From NCBI RefSeq assembly GCF_901538355.1, contig NZ_LR593887.1, positions 3,324,920-3,388,919 of the forward strand: a stretch of 64,000 bases of DNA, given 5' to 3'. The position numbers and the translations under genes are program-made. Shown one piece after another: positions 1 through 9,009 of the stretch. How positions within the stretch are numbered: the stretch's first letter is position 1; each line of letters begins with the position of its first letter. The notes under the pieces were generated by a model. It saw only the letters and a list, made by a program, of their open reading frames with translations. It ran no database searches and was not told the DNA's origin. Source of the DNA: Tuwongella immobilis (GTDB lineage: Bacteria > Planctomycetota > Planctomycetia > Gemmatales > Gemmataceae).

Positions 1-305
1 GCCAACGCGCTGGCGTCGTCGCGCAATTTGCCCAGCAAATCGACGTTGCCTCGGACATCGAGCCGCTCGACCTCACCATTTTGAATGAGCGTCTGTAATT
101 GCGTAAATGGAATCACACGCGGCGTGCGAAGTTGAGAAAAGACGAAAAATGCAATAAACGCCAATCCCAAGGAGATGAATAGCACAAATTGAAAGAGGTT
201 CCCCCGCGGTGGCACGGGAGTTCCCCCCCAACCCGGATCCCGTTGCGGCTTCTTCGGGTCATTGTCTTGGGGACGATTCGACGTTGGTTCAGGGCTGCTG
301 GACAT
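1..305 (-). CDS. ftsH: ATP-dependent zinc metalloprotease FtsH, N-terminal fragment (runs off the left edge)
   Basis: Reading the minus strand from an ATG at 305 gives about 101 residues. A polar Pro/Asn-rich head (MSSSPEPTSNRPQDNDPKKP) is followed by one hydrophobic segment (FQFVLFISLGLAFIAFFVF) and then a stretch of the kind IPFTQLQTLIQNGEVERLDV. This is the layout of the FtsH N-terminus: a membrane anchor followed by the periplasmic FtsH_ext domain, with its typical 'PYSxFxxxVxxGxVxxV' pattern. A GGAGA Shine-Dalgarno sequence lies 5 bases before the ATG. The AAA+ and M41 protease domains would lie to the left of the window. FtsH degrades membrane and short-lived cytosolic proteins. The identification rests on the N-terminus only; another membrane protein with an FtsH_ext-like domain is possible. 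Confidence 0.72.
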   Translation of the reverse strand, partial: MSSSPEPTSNRPQDNDPKKPQRDPGWGGTPVPPRGNLFQFVLFISLGLAFIAFFVFSQLRTPRVIPFTQLQTLIQNGEVERLDVRGNVDLLGKLRDDASAL

Positions 306-438
306 ATTTTCTCCTTGCGGACGTCGCCAATCGACGCGGTGTCCCGATTCGAATTGGCGCAGCGTGCCTCATCTCAGCATCTTAGGCGATCGGAAGCAAC
401 CCTGCCAGATCACCCATTGTCGCTGAGCCGGAGAATTG

Positions 439-1887
439 TCAGGACCATAATTTTGCGATCGGTTCCCCGGTGTAAACATGGTGGGGTCGATCTTCGGAAT
501 CGCGCCACATGGTTTCAGAAGGAATGCCGAGCGCGGAGTAAATCGTCGCCGCAAAGTTTTCCGGCGTTTGAGGATCCGATTTCGGATACGCCCCGCGAGC
601 GTCGGTCGCCCCGACGACATTGCCACCGCGAATCCCCGCACCGGCCATCCAGACCGTTTGCACCGCCCCCCAGTGATCGCGGCCCGGCAATTGATACGCG
701 GACGGCAATCGAAACACGCGCGGAGTTCTCCCAAATTCCGACGCCATCACAATTAACGTTTCATCGAGCAGACCACGTTCCTGTAAGTCGTCTAATAATG
801 CCGAAACGGCTTGATCCGTTGGTGGAAGCAGTTGATTCTTCAGATGTGGGAAGGCATTTCCATGCGTGTCCCAGGTTTCGTTATTGCCTAAATTCACCTG
901 AACCAGTCGAATTCCCGATTCCACCAGTCGCCGGGCCATTAACAGAGACCAACCAAATAAATTCTTTCCATAGCGTTCTTGCTCGGCCGGCGGCGCTCCG
1001 GTGACATCGAAAATTCCCTGCATGCGATCGCTGGTCAGCAGCGAAATGGCCGCTTGTCGATGCCGATCGAATGATTCAGTCGCCGCGAGTTGATCCATTA
1101 GCCGTTGTTGTTGATGGAATTGTTGTAACAATTGGAGTCGCCCGGTCAGCCGGGAGAGATTTATGCCTTGCGGTAATGAAAGATAGGGTGTTTGAAACCG
1201 TTGACCATATTTGGCGAGATTTTTATCTTGGTGGGAAAAGGCATATTGGGGATACGCACCATATGCTTCGGATGAAAAACTGGAGGCTTCCAAAAACCAG
1301 GGATCACGACTGCGTCCCAGAATCCCCGCAAATTGACCGGGAATCACTCGACCCGTGCGATGGATCAAGCGCTCGGGCAAGACCACCGCAGGCGGAAGAT
1401 TATTCCGTTGCGGAAACAACGCCCCCGCCACTGCCGCAATCGACGGATCATCCGCCGGTCTCGGCTGATTGGGATTAAATCCAGGCGGCGTTCGATTTTT
1501 GCCGGTGAGCATGAGATAATGCCCCGCGGAATGATCATTCGTCGAATGCGTCAATGACCGCACGAGTGCCCAATGCTTCGAGCGCTGAGCGAGTTTGGGG
1601 AGATGTTCGCAGATCGAAATCCCTGGCGTGGCGGTCTGAATCGGTCGAAATTCGCCGCGAATTTCTTCGGGCGCATCCGGTTTGGGATCGAACGAATCAT
1701 GCTGCGACAAGCCGCCGGAGAGAAAGATAAAAATGACGGATTTCGCGCGGGCGCGAGTCGGCTGCGTCGTCGCCTCGGCAAGCGGAGCCAGGTGATTCAT
1801 TCCCAAACCAAGCAGACCGATTGTGCCTGCTTGAATGGCATCCCGGCGACTCCATTGCGGGTGGGCGAATGATTGAGGAAGGTTCAT
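439..1887 (-). CDS. DUF1501 family exported protein
   Basis: This is a 482-residue protein counted from the ATG at 1887. That start puts a twin-arginine signal at the N-terminus (residues about 12-25, S-R-R-D-A-I-Q-A-G followed by a hydrophobic run), as is usual for DUF1501. The longer reading frame to 2028 would bury the signal. Seen motifs include VIFIFLSGGLSQHDSFDPKP near residue 55 and, towards the C-terminus, LIVMASEFGRTPR and GRDHWG, all typical of the alkaline-phosphatase-like DUF1501 fold. Family members are abundant in planctomycetes, often beside DUF1549/DUF1553 cytochrome-like proteins; no such partner is present here. The biochemical function is unknown. It is transcribed divergently from the oxidase at 2027, so the roughly 140 bp between them probably carry both promoters. 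Confidence 0.88.
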   Translation of the reverse strand: MNLPQSFAHPQWSRRDAIQAGTIGLLGLGMNHLAPLAEATTQPTRARAKSVIFIFLSGGLSQHDSFDPKPDAPEEIRGEFRPIQTATPGISICEHLPKLAQRSKHWALVRSLTHSTNDHSAGHYLMLTGKNRTPPGFNPNQPRPADDPSIAAVAGALFPQRNNLPPAVVLPERLIHRTGRVIPGQFAGILGRSRDPWFLEASSFSSEAYGAYPQYAFSHQDKNLAKYGQRFQTPYLSLPQGINLSRLTGRLQLLQQFHQQQRLMDQLAATESFDRHRQAAISLLTSDRMQGIFDVTGAPPAEQERYGKNLFGWSLLMARRLVESGIRLVQVNLGNNETWDTHGNAFPHLKNQLLPPTDQAVSALLDDLQERGLLDETLIVMASEFGRTPRVFRLPSAYQLPGRDHWGAVQTVWMAGAGIRGGNVVGATDARGAYPKSDPQTPENFAATIYSALGIPSETMWRDSEDRPHHVYTGEPIAKLWS

Positions 1888-2026
1888 GGCAGCGATCCAA
1901 ACGTGTGGCAGGTTGGAGTGATCGCTCGAGCATACGTCTGGTTCCAAGATTCCGCCAGAAAGAATTGTCGGTTCTTTGAAAATCCGCCGAGATCGTCCAC
2001 TAGCGGCAGATTTCAACGGGAAAGGC

Positions 2027-3163
2027 ATGTCGATGATCGCCGACGTGATTGTCTTGGGATTGGGTGGAATGGGGTCGGCGACGGTCTACGAACTGGCTCG
2101 CCGAAATCTGCAAGTCATTGGCATTGAACAGTTTCCGGCTGTCCATGCCCGAGGCAGTTCGCATGGGTATACGCGGATTATTCGAGAAGCCTATTACGAA
2201 CACCCTGATTATGTGCCGCTGGTGCAACGATCGATGCATTCCTGGCAGCAATTGGAGAATCAATCGGGTGTCTCATTGCTCGACCGGGTGCCATGTGTCA
2301 GTATTGGGCCGGAATCCGGGGAGTTGATTCCTGGTGTGCGTCGGTCGGCTGCGGTGCATCGGCTGGCGATTGAAGACTATTCGGCGGTTGATTTTCAAGC
2401 AATCGCGCCGATGTTCCGCATTCCCCAGGATTGGCGTGCGATCGTCGAGCCGCGAGCCGGGGTGCTTGCGGTGGAGTCATGCGTTCGGACGTATCTCCAT
2501 CTCGCACAACAGCTTGGAGCGGAACTTTACTTCGAATGTCCGGGCGTCGATTGGCAGATTGGATCGGATGGCCTGATTACCGTCGAGACCGAATCGGCCA
2601 CGTTCACGACCCGCCGATTGATTCTCACCGTCGGTGCTTGGGCCACTCGGTGGCTGCCCACGGTCCCGTTGACCGTGATGCGACAAGTGCAACATTGGCT
2701 ACCGATGCCCACGGACGAGACCTGGCGAACGACAGATTTCCCCACATTCTTGCTCGAAGCCCCGAATAGTTATTTTTACGGGATTCCGCAGCGATTCGGG
2801 TCGCCGGGAATCAAGATCGCCCAGCATTTTGGTGCCCCCGAACTCCAGTCGCCAGCACAAGTCGACTGGGAAGTCCGTGAGGCTGATTTTTCCCCGATTT
2901 TGCAAGCGGTAAATCAGTATCTCCCTGATCTACAGGCAACGCCGATCGCCTCCCAGGTCTGCATGTATACGATTTCTCCCGATTTGCATTTCTGCTTGGA
3001 TCAACTCCACGGCGCGGCGAATGTCTGGTTTGCGGCAGGATTTTCCGGGCACGGTTTCAAGTTTGCTCCGGTGATTGCGGAAGTGCTGGCCGATTGGTGC
3101 GAATTCGGAACCACTCAATGGCCAGTTGAGTTTCTGAGGACAAGTCGGCTGGCGGGATCGTGA
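2027..3163 (+). CDS. FAD-dependent sarcosine / N-methyl-L-tryptophan oxidase-like amine oxidase
   Basis: This is a 378-residue monomeric sarcosine oxidase family protein. A dinucleotide-binding GxGxxG (GLGGMG, residues about 11-16) opens the protein. The segment SSHGYTRIIREAYYEHPDY matches the family's substrate/flavin region. CMYTISPDLHF contains the cysteine (Cys312) that in MSOX/MTOX carries covalently bound FAD. Near the end, GFSGHGFKFAPVIAE is the conserved C-terminal flavin loop. The reaction would be oxidative demethylation of a secondary amino acid, releasing formaldehyde and H2O2; the exact substrate cannot be told from sequence. ATG codons at 2027 and 2033 both follow GGGAAAGG; the second has the better spacing. 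It is followed, 170 bp later, by the amidotransferase-like gene. Confidence 0.85.
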   Translation: MSMIADVIVLGLGGMGSATVYELARRNLQVIGIEQFPAVHARGSSHGYTRIIREAYYEHPDYVPLVQRSMHSWQQLENQSGVSLLDRVPCVSIGPESGELIPGVRRSAAVHRLAIEDYSAVDFQAIAPMFRIPQDWRAIVEPRAGVLAVESCVRTYLHLAQQLGAELYFECPGVDWQIGSDGLITVETESATFTTRRLILTVGAWATRWLPTVPLTVMRQVQHWLPMPTDETWRTTDFPTFLLEAPNSYFYGIPQRFGSPGIKIAQHFGAPELQSPAQVDWEVREADFSPILQAVNQYLPDLQATPIASQVCMYTISPDLHFCLDQLHGAANVWFAAGFSGHGFKFAPVIAEVLADWCEFGTTQWPVEFLRTSRLAGS

Positions 3164-3332
3164 ATCGAAAGAGATCGCAAAAATTTCCGGCTTGTCAGGA
3201 TTTCACCAACAATGGTAATTTGAGCAAGGCCACGGTTGCACCCCCGACTCGGTGCAATCCAGAGGCAGGATGCTTCTGAAGATGCGTGGTACCCGCCAAC
3301 CGGGGTGCCCACACCAGGGAAGGATGATTGGA

Positions 3333-4085
3333 ATGAGCGCGACTACCCGTCCGTTGATTGGGATCAATTGCGATCTCGTCGCCGCAACCAAACTCGCTCC
3401 GTTGCAAATTCGCTTGCACGCTGGATACTTCGACGCCATTTTAGCGGCCGGCGGCCTGCCGATTATCCTGCCGCCACTCAACAAAGAGCCGGAAATCGAT
3501 GCCCTGCTCGACCGCGTCAGCGGTGTCGTTCTGACCGGCGGAGCGGACATGGACCCCCGCCGACAAGGTCTGCCATCGCACGCTGCCGTTCAGCCGATGG
3601 TCGAACGCCGCGAAAATCACGATACGATGCTGATTCGCAAGCTGATGCAGCGACAAATTCCGACCCTGGGAATTGGGCTGGGAATGCAGCAACTCAACGT
3701 CGCCACGGGTGGATCGCTGTACTTGCATCTGCCGGCGGATCAGCCGAAAGCGATGCCGCACTTTGATCCTTCGGGCGGACCCCATCGCCACTTGGTGAAT
3801 GTGGAGCCGAATACGCAATTGCTGGAAATCTATGGCAGCCCGGAACTTCGGGTGAATTCGCGGCACCACCAAGCGATCAATCAAGTGGGCAACGGCTTCC
3901 GAATCGCCGCGAAAGCTCCGGATGGCGTCGTCGAGGCGATCGAATGGACGTCTGAGAATTGGTTCTGCATGGGTGTGCAATGGCACCCCGAATCGGACAC
4001 CGCTTCCGCATTGGATATGCAATTGTTTGAATGCTTTGTCTTGGCATCGGTTCGCGCATCGCAACCGCTCGTGGGTGCGGCGTAA
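3333..4085 (+). CDS. Class I glutamine amidotransferase-like (peptidase C26 / PuuD-like) protein lacking the catalytic cysteine
   Basis: This 250-residue protein has the PuuD/C26 layout: PLIGINCDL at the N-terminus, GVVLTGGADMDPRRQG, SRHHQAIN, and GVQWHPE near the end (His218 and Glu220 of the triad). In active members the nucleophile elbow reads G-I-C-R-G-x-Q-x-x-N-V. Here it reads G-I-G-L-G-M-Q-Q-L-N-V, so the cysteine is Gly115 (codon GGG at 3675-3677). Hydrolysis of gamma-glutamyl-GABA or glutamine by the known mechanism should therefore be impossible. It may be a binding or regulatory homologue. The ATG at 3333 is chosen because AGGGAAGGA sits about 9 bases upstream; ATGs at 3252 and 3324 are alternatives. 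A strong terminator follows the stop. Confidence 0.83.
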   Translation: MSATTRPLIGINCDLVAATKLAPLQIRLHAGYFDAILAAGGLPIILPPLNKEPEIDALLDRVSGVVLTGGADMDPRRQGLPSHAAVQPMVERRENHDTMLIRKLMQRQIPTLGIGLGMQQLNVATGGSLYLHLPADQPKAMPHFDPSGGPHRHLVNVEPNTQLLEIYGSPELRVNSRHHQAINQVGNGFRIAAKAPDGVVEAIEWTSENWFCMGVQWHPESDTASALDMQLFECFVLASVRASQPLVGAA

Positions 4086-4095
4086 ATCGCAATCA

Positions 4096-4127
4096 CCCCT
4101 TCGTGCGGGCCTTCACGAAGGGGTTTT
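4096..4127 (+). terminator. Rho-independent terminator after the amidotransferase-like gene
   Basis: A perfect 10-bp stem (CCCCTTCGTG at 4096-4105 with CACGAAGGGG at 4114-4123) encloses an 8-nt loop and is followed directly by TTTT. It lies 11 bp after the stop of the plus-strand gene and just before the stop of the convergent Dps gene, so it may serve mainly the plus strand. Confidence 0.8.
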
Positions 4128-4140
4128 CCACGGACCGGCG

Positions 4141-4668
4141 TTATTTTCGGCCGTCTTCGAGCGAGTCTTCGCCCAAGAAGTGATCCAAATGATGGGCGCG
4201 GTCTTCGACATCGACGAGGATCGACTTGAGGACGGTCTCGGTGCCATAATCGCCGAGATCCATAGCGAGCTTGATCGTCTTGCGAAGTTGCACAGCGATT
4301 GTGCCTTCGTGTTGTCGATCCAGCGTGAGCATATCCCGAATCGGGTATGTCCCTTCCCCTTCGTGTTCCAGATACGCGATTTTCGCTTGTTCCACCGGAT
4401 TGCTCGTCGGAATGCCTCCCAAAGCGGTCATTCGCTCGGCAACCTGATCGACTTGTTCATGGACCTGTTCGTAATGTTCGCCCAGGAATTTGTGGATATC
4501 CATGAATTGCGGGCCTTCCACCAACCAATGATGTTTTTGGTATTGGTGGAATAGAATGAACAGCGAGGCGACATGTCGATCCAATTCCGGGATCAACTGT
4601 TGGACCACTTCGCTCGATAAGTGGATCGGGTTGGGTTCGATCGTCGATTTTGAACGTAGCAATCCCAT
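4141..4668 (-). CDS. Dps-like ferritin (DNA-protecting iron-storage protein)
   Basis: This 175-residue Dps/ferritin-like four-helix protein has the ferroxidase signature of the family. HHWLVEGPQFMDIHKFLGEHYEQVHEQVDQVAERMTALGG, about residues 46-85, has the expected His, Asp and Glu positions (HWxVxGxxFxxxHxxxxxxYxxxxxxxDxxAER). Dps proteins oxidise Fe(II) with H2O2 in a dodecameric shell and protect DNA during stress. The ATG at 4668 is preceded by TGGAGA and gives the normal length; in-frame ATGs at 4689 and 4755 would add a tail without family similarity. The start lies 14 bp from the stop of the upstream HD-domain gene on the same strand, so the two are likely co-transcribed. Confidence 0.88.
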   Translation of the reverse strand: MGLLRSKSTIEPNPIHLSSEVVQQLIPELDRHVASLFILFHQYQKHHWLVEGPQFMDIHKFLGEHYEQVHEQVDQVAERMTALGGIPTSNPVEQAKIAYLEHEGEGTYPIRDMLTLDRQHEGTIAVQLRKTIKLAMDLGDYGTETVLKSILVDVEDRAHHLDHFLGEDSLEDGRK

Positions 4669-4681
4669 CTGGCATCTCCAT

Positions 4682-5704
4682 TTAACCATCGAGTTCCCGA
4701 ACCCGAAGCAAGGCCCGCCCCAGAATTGGGTCGCGTTCGGTGAAGGTGCCTTCACTCGAATCGCGGGATAAACAACGATGGTACATTTCTAGCTTCGCAT
4801 CCAAATCATCCGCATGATGAATCATAAGCACCTCGGGGATCAATGGCAAACGCGGCGATCCCCATTCGGGCAAACTCAGATACGAAAGCAAGAGATGCTC
4901 CAATAGTCGCCAATCTGACGGAGTCAACCCTTCGACCTTTGGAACCAGGTCTCGCACGAGGTCGCGTCCGAGGATGATGTGGCCGACCATTTTGCCAGAA
5001 ATCGTCTGTTCAGGGAGCGGATTGGTGTCCAACTCCCCAATTCGACCAACATCATGAAGCATTGCCCCAGTAATCGCCAAATCTCGATTAAAGTGAACCG
5101 CGCGGGTGGGATATTGTGTGAGATAATAGTCCGCTAATTGAATCACAGTCCGGGTCACATTTCGGGTGTGTTCCAACCAACCGCCAATGAATGGATAATA
5201 ATGTCGTTGACTTCCGGGAAGCAATAAGAGCCGCGATCGATAAGTCTCCATGACGAGTGAGACTAACGATTGATAACCCAGATTCCGATTTTCCTTCAGA
5301 TTGATTGTGAGAAGCTCATCGAATAATTCTTGCGGATTAAACAGACTCCGCTCGACGATATCCGATTCTTGAAATCCTTCTTCTCGATCTTGATCGGTAA
5401 TCTCACGAATCGCTTCAATTTCAATCTGTGGACCATAGCGTTCATGCTGCTGGAACTGCACGCGCAATTTGTAGCAACGACCTGTTTTCCAGGCTTTTTC
5501 GCAATCCGAATAGAAATCGGAATCTTCCCAAATCATCGCGGTTACGATGCGGTTGAGATCCCGAAAACGGCAGGTGAAAAACGGCTTCCCTTCCCGAGTC
5601 ATGCTCTTGGTTCGATCGGCTAACAGGGCATAACAATCGGCATATTGACCGGGCTGAAGCTCGGATAATTTCGCCCGGATGGGATGGGATTTCGAGCGGG
5701 CCAT
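4682..5704 (-). CDS. YhaM-like 3'-5' exoribonuclease (OB-fold plus HD domain)
   Basis: This 340-residue protein begins with an OB-fold (residues about 10-110; FFTCRFRDLNRIVTAMIWED, LRVQFQQHERYG), the nucleic-acid-binding tRNA-anticodon-type domain of YhaM. An HD phosphohydrolase domain follows: LEHTRNVTRTV, then MLHDVGRIGEL with the HD pair, and MIHHADDLDAKLE for the distal metal ligand. B. subtilis YhaM (about 314 aa) has the same two domains and degrades RNA and single-stranded DNA 3' to 5'. The ATG at 5704 starts at MARSKSHPI. A longer frame to 5884 would run through a terminator hairpin and was rejected. It sits immediately upstream of the Dps gene. Confidence 0.83.
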   Translation of the reverse strand: MARSKSHPIRAKLSELQPGQYADCYALLADRTKSMTREGKPFFTCRFRDLNRIVTAMIWEDSDFYSDCEKAWKTGRCYKLRVQFQQHERYGPQIEIEAIREITDQDREEGFQESDIVERSLFNPQELFDELLTINLKENRNLGYQSLVSLVMETYRSRLLLLPGSQRHYYPFIGGWLEHTRNVTRTVIQLADYYLTQYPTRAVHFNRDLAITGAMLHDVGRIGELDTNPLPEQTISGKMVGHIILGRDLVRDLVPKVEGLTPSDWRLLEHLLLSYLSLPEWGSPRLPLIPEVLMIHHADDLDAKLEMYHRCLSRDSSEGTFTERDPILGRALLRVRELDG

Positions 5705-5722
5705 ACAATCGCCCTTGGGTGT

Positions 5723-5755
5723 AAAAAAAGGTCGTTGGAACCACTTCCAACGACC
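5723..5755 (-). terminator. Rho-independent terminator of the FG-GAP surface-protein gene
   Basis: An 11-bp perfect stem (GGTCGTTGGAA at 5730-5740 with TTCCAACGACC at 5745-5755) has a 4-nt loop. On the minus strand it is followed by seven T residues (5729-5723). It lies between the stop of the large minus-strand gene (5793) and the start of the HD gene (5704), so it ends the upstream transcript. Confidence 0.88.
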
Positions 5756-5792
5756 TGAATCCACAGAATGCGACTCTGCCAACGATTCGGGA

Positions 5793-8747
5793 TTATCCGA
5801 CAAATACCCCGCCGAGGAAATTCGGGTCAAAGGCCAAGAATTGCTCTTCGACGTTCGGCGTGCCGGATCGCGGAATGTCGGCACCCGAGTAAATCGTCAC
5901 CAACGGCAACAGATTTTCGCCATTTCCAACGATGAGATCCGTAAGCGGGTCACCATCCAAATCCTTGGCAACCAACCGGACGCCACTGCGAGTTTCCGGG
6001 TCGCCAGCAAAGAAATTCGCCAAGACATTAAGCGTTGGCCCGGTCGCTGCCGTTAAACTCGCGCCACTGAGAGCGTAGACACGCGGCCCACCGTTGGGCC
6101 CCCCCCCCGCAATGAGATCGGCTTTGGAATCGCCGTCCAAATCACCCAAGGTGAGATAGACACCATTGGTCAACGATGGCTCAAAGACGAAGAAATCGGA
6201 GACAAGTTTTCGCGGACCGGAACTGAGCGTGGTTCCGTCGAACAGCGCCACGCGAGGTCCACCACCGAAACCGGCACCAACGGCCAGATCGTCGCGTCCA
6301 TCTCCGTTGATGTCTCCCGACGCAATTCGGACACCACCTCGGAAATTCGGATCTTCGATCGCAAAGAAGTCCGCAATCGTGACATCGGTCGCTGCACTGA
6401 AGATCCGAACCCGTGGCCCACCACCGACATCCGGCGACACAATCACATCGGCCAGACCGTCTCCGTTGATGTCTCCAGTGGCGACAAAGACCCCACCTTG
6501 GAATGTCGGTTCAAACGCTAGATAGCTGGCAATTTGTGCGCCGCTCACTCCATCAAAGATCCGAACTTCGGGCCGCCGACCCGCTCCAGGAGCCGTGATG
6601 ATATCCTGGAAACCGTCTCCGTTGACGTCTCCCGTCGCGACATAGACACCACCGGAGAATGAAAACTCATACGCTAGAAAACTAGTCGCTGTATTGCCGT
6701 CTGCCGTGAAGCCATTGACAATCGGTCCGCCGCCCGCCCCGGTACCCGCTGCGAAAGCGATGCGCGGCGGAGCTGGCGGAGTCACGGGAGGCGTCACCGG
6801 CGGAGTCACTGGCGGTGTCACCGGAGGCGTCACTGGCGGGGTGACAGGTGGTGTCACCGGCGGAGTCACGGGAGGCGTCACCGGCGGAGTCACGGGAGGC
6901 GTCACCGGGGGGACTGCGGCGGTGATCGTCTGGAAAATCGTGGCCGATTTACTGCTATCCCAGGTGTAATCGGCGTTGGTGTAGCTTTCGTAAATCGCAA
7001 AGATCCCGGTCGTGCCCTGCGGCAAGGTCGAAGTAGCAAATTGCGTCACTGTTCCGTTGAGTTTGGAGGTTCCCAACAGCGTGCCATTTTCCAGATAAAC
7101 CGACACAATCCCAGTCGTCGGATTCGAATTCGGGACAGTACCGATGACCGAAATCTCAAACGTCACCAAATTGCCGAGTGCGGAGGGATTGTTCAGCGAA
7201 ACAATCTTCGTTTCAGTGGCAAATGGTTGATATTCCGACGCTCCCATATCCACGGTGAGGTTAATCACGCGATTTCGGGAACTGCTATCCGTCACGATAT
7301 TGTCAAATGGCGGAATCGTGAGGAGATCGTTATTTCCCGAATCAATTGCGGGCGACCCACGCTTGAGAAGAATCGTCGGAACCAATCCCCCGTTATCGCG
7401 GAGGAGTTCCAATCGCGTCTCTAGGAAGAAATTAATCTCGGTTGTGATATTCCCATCTACTCCGTTCACCACTTGCACCACCGGATCAATCACAGCTGAG
7501 CCGGGTTGCGTGAAATCGGAAGTGAATCGTGGATTCGACAGCACCGAGTTTGTGATCTTCGAGAATTTCCCCTCGATATCCGTTGGATTCGCCTGTTGGA
7601 ACGGATCGAGAATCGGGCCAGCATAACCGTTGGTGAACAGACCAAAATCCGGGCCATTATTCGCGAGAATGCTGTTATGCATCTCGACATTCCCGTTTAT
7701 TTCCGTGCCATCTTGGATAAAGATGCCGTGCGAATCTCCAAGAAAAACGGAATTAAACGCAATCGTTGAGTTCAAGAATGTGACATTCGGAGTTCCGGTA
7801 ACCGCCACGCCACCCGCATCAAAAAAGGCTTGATTCCGAGCGATTGTAGTGTTGATGATCATGGCAGTGCCGCCACTCACCCAAAGTCCACCAACGTCGG
7901 AATCCGCAATGTTCCCAGAGAGAGTACTGCGTTGGATGGTGATGGTACCGGATGTTCGAATCCCAGCACCGGTATCCGTAAAGTTATCATAAACCCAAAC
8001 GGAGGTCAGTTCCGCTTTGCCATCATTCTGCAATCCAGCACCATCGGTATTTTTCCCAATCTTGGAATCGAGGATTGTCAGCGTTCCACTGATGGCATTC
8101 TGAATCCCGCCACCAACATTCTCGAGGATTTGACTGCGATTGAGCGTCATCGTCCCAAAATTGGCGATCCCACCTGCGGATTCAGAATCCGTGGTATTTT
8201 GCCGAACGATCGTATCATTCAGCGTTAGGGTCGCATCAGTCCCGTTGAGAATCCCTGCTGCAGAAATATTCGCTTTGTTATTCTCAACGATCATCCGATT
8301 CAGCGTTAATTCGCCGAGATTCGTGATCCCACCGCCGTTATCCTGAATGCCACCGCGAATCACGAAATTTTCAAGTGTCGCTTTGGCGGTTTTCGCCACA
8401 TTGAAGATACAATATTCTTCCAGACCGGAAATTCGTTGGATCGCGATGCGATTGCCGACTGGTGCCGAAATCGAGACTTCGCCCGTGATGGTGGGCAGCG
8501 CCGAGCTATTGAGGAAAATTGTCCCTTCGGTGATCGACGACGAAAAGACAATCGTGTCGGCTTCGGGAGTCGCGTTCGAACGATTGATGACATCGCGAAG
8601 GCTGTTCGAGCCTTCGACAAAGCTATCTTGCAGCGTTTGAATGACAAAGACTGCGGGAGTTTCTCGCGCCTCCAGGACGGACAACTCCAAAGGCTTTCGC
8701 GTGGTAGCACGAGCGGGTTTCGATCGATGAGAACGAGTAGTTCGCAT
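5793..8747 (-). CDS. Large exported beta-helix / FG-GAP (VCBS) repeat protein
   Basis: This 984-residue surface protein has four parts. First, a basic head and an LSVLEARETPAVF motif (about residues 22-35), the LExxExRxTPA-type export leader common in planctomycete cell-surface proteins. Second, a right-handed parallel beta-helix rich in Asn/Gly/Thr ladders (about residues 50-500), with TLNDTIVRQN-like and GGIxNxGxxTLNRS-like rungs. Third, an Ig-like stretch and a PPVT tetrapeptide linker (about residues 612-658). Fourth, C-terminal FG-GAP repeats (about 665-984) with Ca-binding D-x-[ND]-G-D-x-x-D loops such as TGDVNGDGFQDII, TGDINGDGLADVI and LGDLDGDSKADLI. The ATG at 8747 follows AAGGACTG. 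Function is unknown; adhesion or matrix roles are typical of such architectures. Confidence 0.86.
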   Translation of the reverse strand: MRTTRSHRSKPARATTRKPLELSVLEARETPAVFVIQTLQDSFVEGSNSLRDVINRSNATPEADTIVFSSSITEGTIFLNSSALPTITGEVSISAPVGNRIAIQRISGLEEYCIFNVAKTAKATLENFVIRGGIQDNGGGITNLGELTLNRMIVENNKANISAAGILNGTDATLTLNDTIVRQNTTDSESAGGIANFGTMTLNRSQILENVGGGIQNAISGTLTILDSKIGKNTDGAGLQNDGKAELTSVWVYDNFTDTGAGIRTSGTITIQRSTLSGNIADSDVGGLWVSGGTAMIINTTIARNQAFFDAGGVAVTGTPNVTFLNSTIAFNSVFLGDSHGIFIQDGTEINGNVEMHNSILANNGPDFGLFTNGYAGPILDPFQQANPTDIEGKFSKITNSVLSNPRFTSDFTQPGSAVIDPVVQVVNGVDGNITTEINFFLETRLELLRDNGGLVPTILLKRGSPAIDSGNNDLLTIPPFDNIVTDSSSRNRVINLTVDMGASEYQPFATETKIVSLNNPSALGNLVTFEISVIGTVPNSNPTTGIVSVYLENGTLLGTSKLNGTVTQFATSTLPQGTTGIFAIYESYTNADYTWDSSKSATIFQTITAAVPPVTPPVTPPVTPPVTPPVTPPVTPPVTPPVTPPVTPPVTPPVTPPAPPRIAFAAGTGAGGGPIVNGFTADGNTATSFLAYEFSFSGGVYVATGDVNGDGFQDIITAPGAGRRPEVRIFDGVSGAQIASYLAFEPTFQGGVFVATGDINGDGLADVIVSPDVGGGPRVRIFSAATDVTIADFFAIEDPNFRGGVRIASGDINGDGRDDLAVGAGFGGGPRVALFDGTTLSSGPRKLVSDFFVFEPSLTNGVYLTLGDLDGDSKADLIAGGGPNGGPRVYALSGASLTAATGPTLNVLANFFAGDPETRSGVRLVAKDLDGDPLTDLIVGNGENLLPLVTIYSGADIPRSGTPNVEEQFLAFDPNFLGGVFVG
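6774..6913 (-). repeat. 12-bp tandem repeat coding a (Pro-Pro-Val-Thr)n linker
   Basis: About a dozen copies of a 12-bp unit (plus-strand form GGCGGNGTCACN) encode the PPVT linker between the beta-helix and FG-GAP parts of the surface protein. Third positions vary (GGCGGAGTCACG, GGAGGCGTCACC, GGCGGTGTCACC). The protein repeat is therefore more uniform than the DNA repeat, which points to selection on the protein spacer. Confidence 0.9.
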
Positions 8748-9009
8748 AGCTGTCAGTCCTTCATGGTCCGTCCGGATCGCCAACGCGTGCGCAGTCTGTC
8801 TGCTGTAGATATGCACGATGAGTGCGCTCGACGGACAATCTCTTGCAGCTTTTTCTGGGAAGTCTTGGCAGTTGTCAGCCGGAAAAATCGATTCTGCAGA
8901 TCGTGCTCAGTTTATGGGGGAACCTCTCATCAATTGAAATGAAATTTCGACCATGCGAACGATTAGAAACTGTGGCGAAGTCGCGCGGACGGTTGCTATA
9001 AATGGGGCA

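Noticed and set aside
6774-6913. Tandem short repeats as a possible CRISPR array
   Set aside because: Units are 12 bp, directly abutting, without spacers, in frame inside a protein and coding a clean PPVT tetrapeptide.
8748-9009. preQ1 riboswitch upstream of queC
   Set aside because: I could not find the preQ1-I or preQ1-II core elements in the leader; only a TATAAAT-like box is visible.
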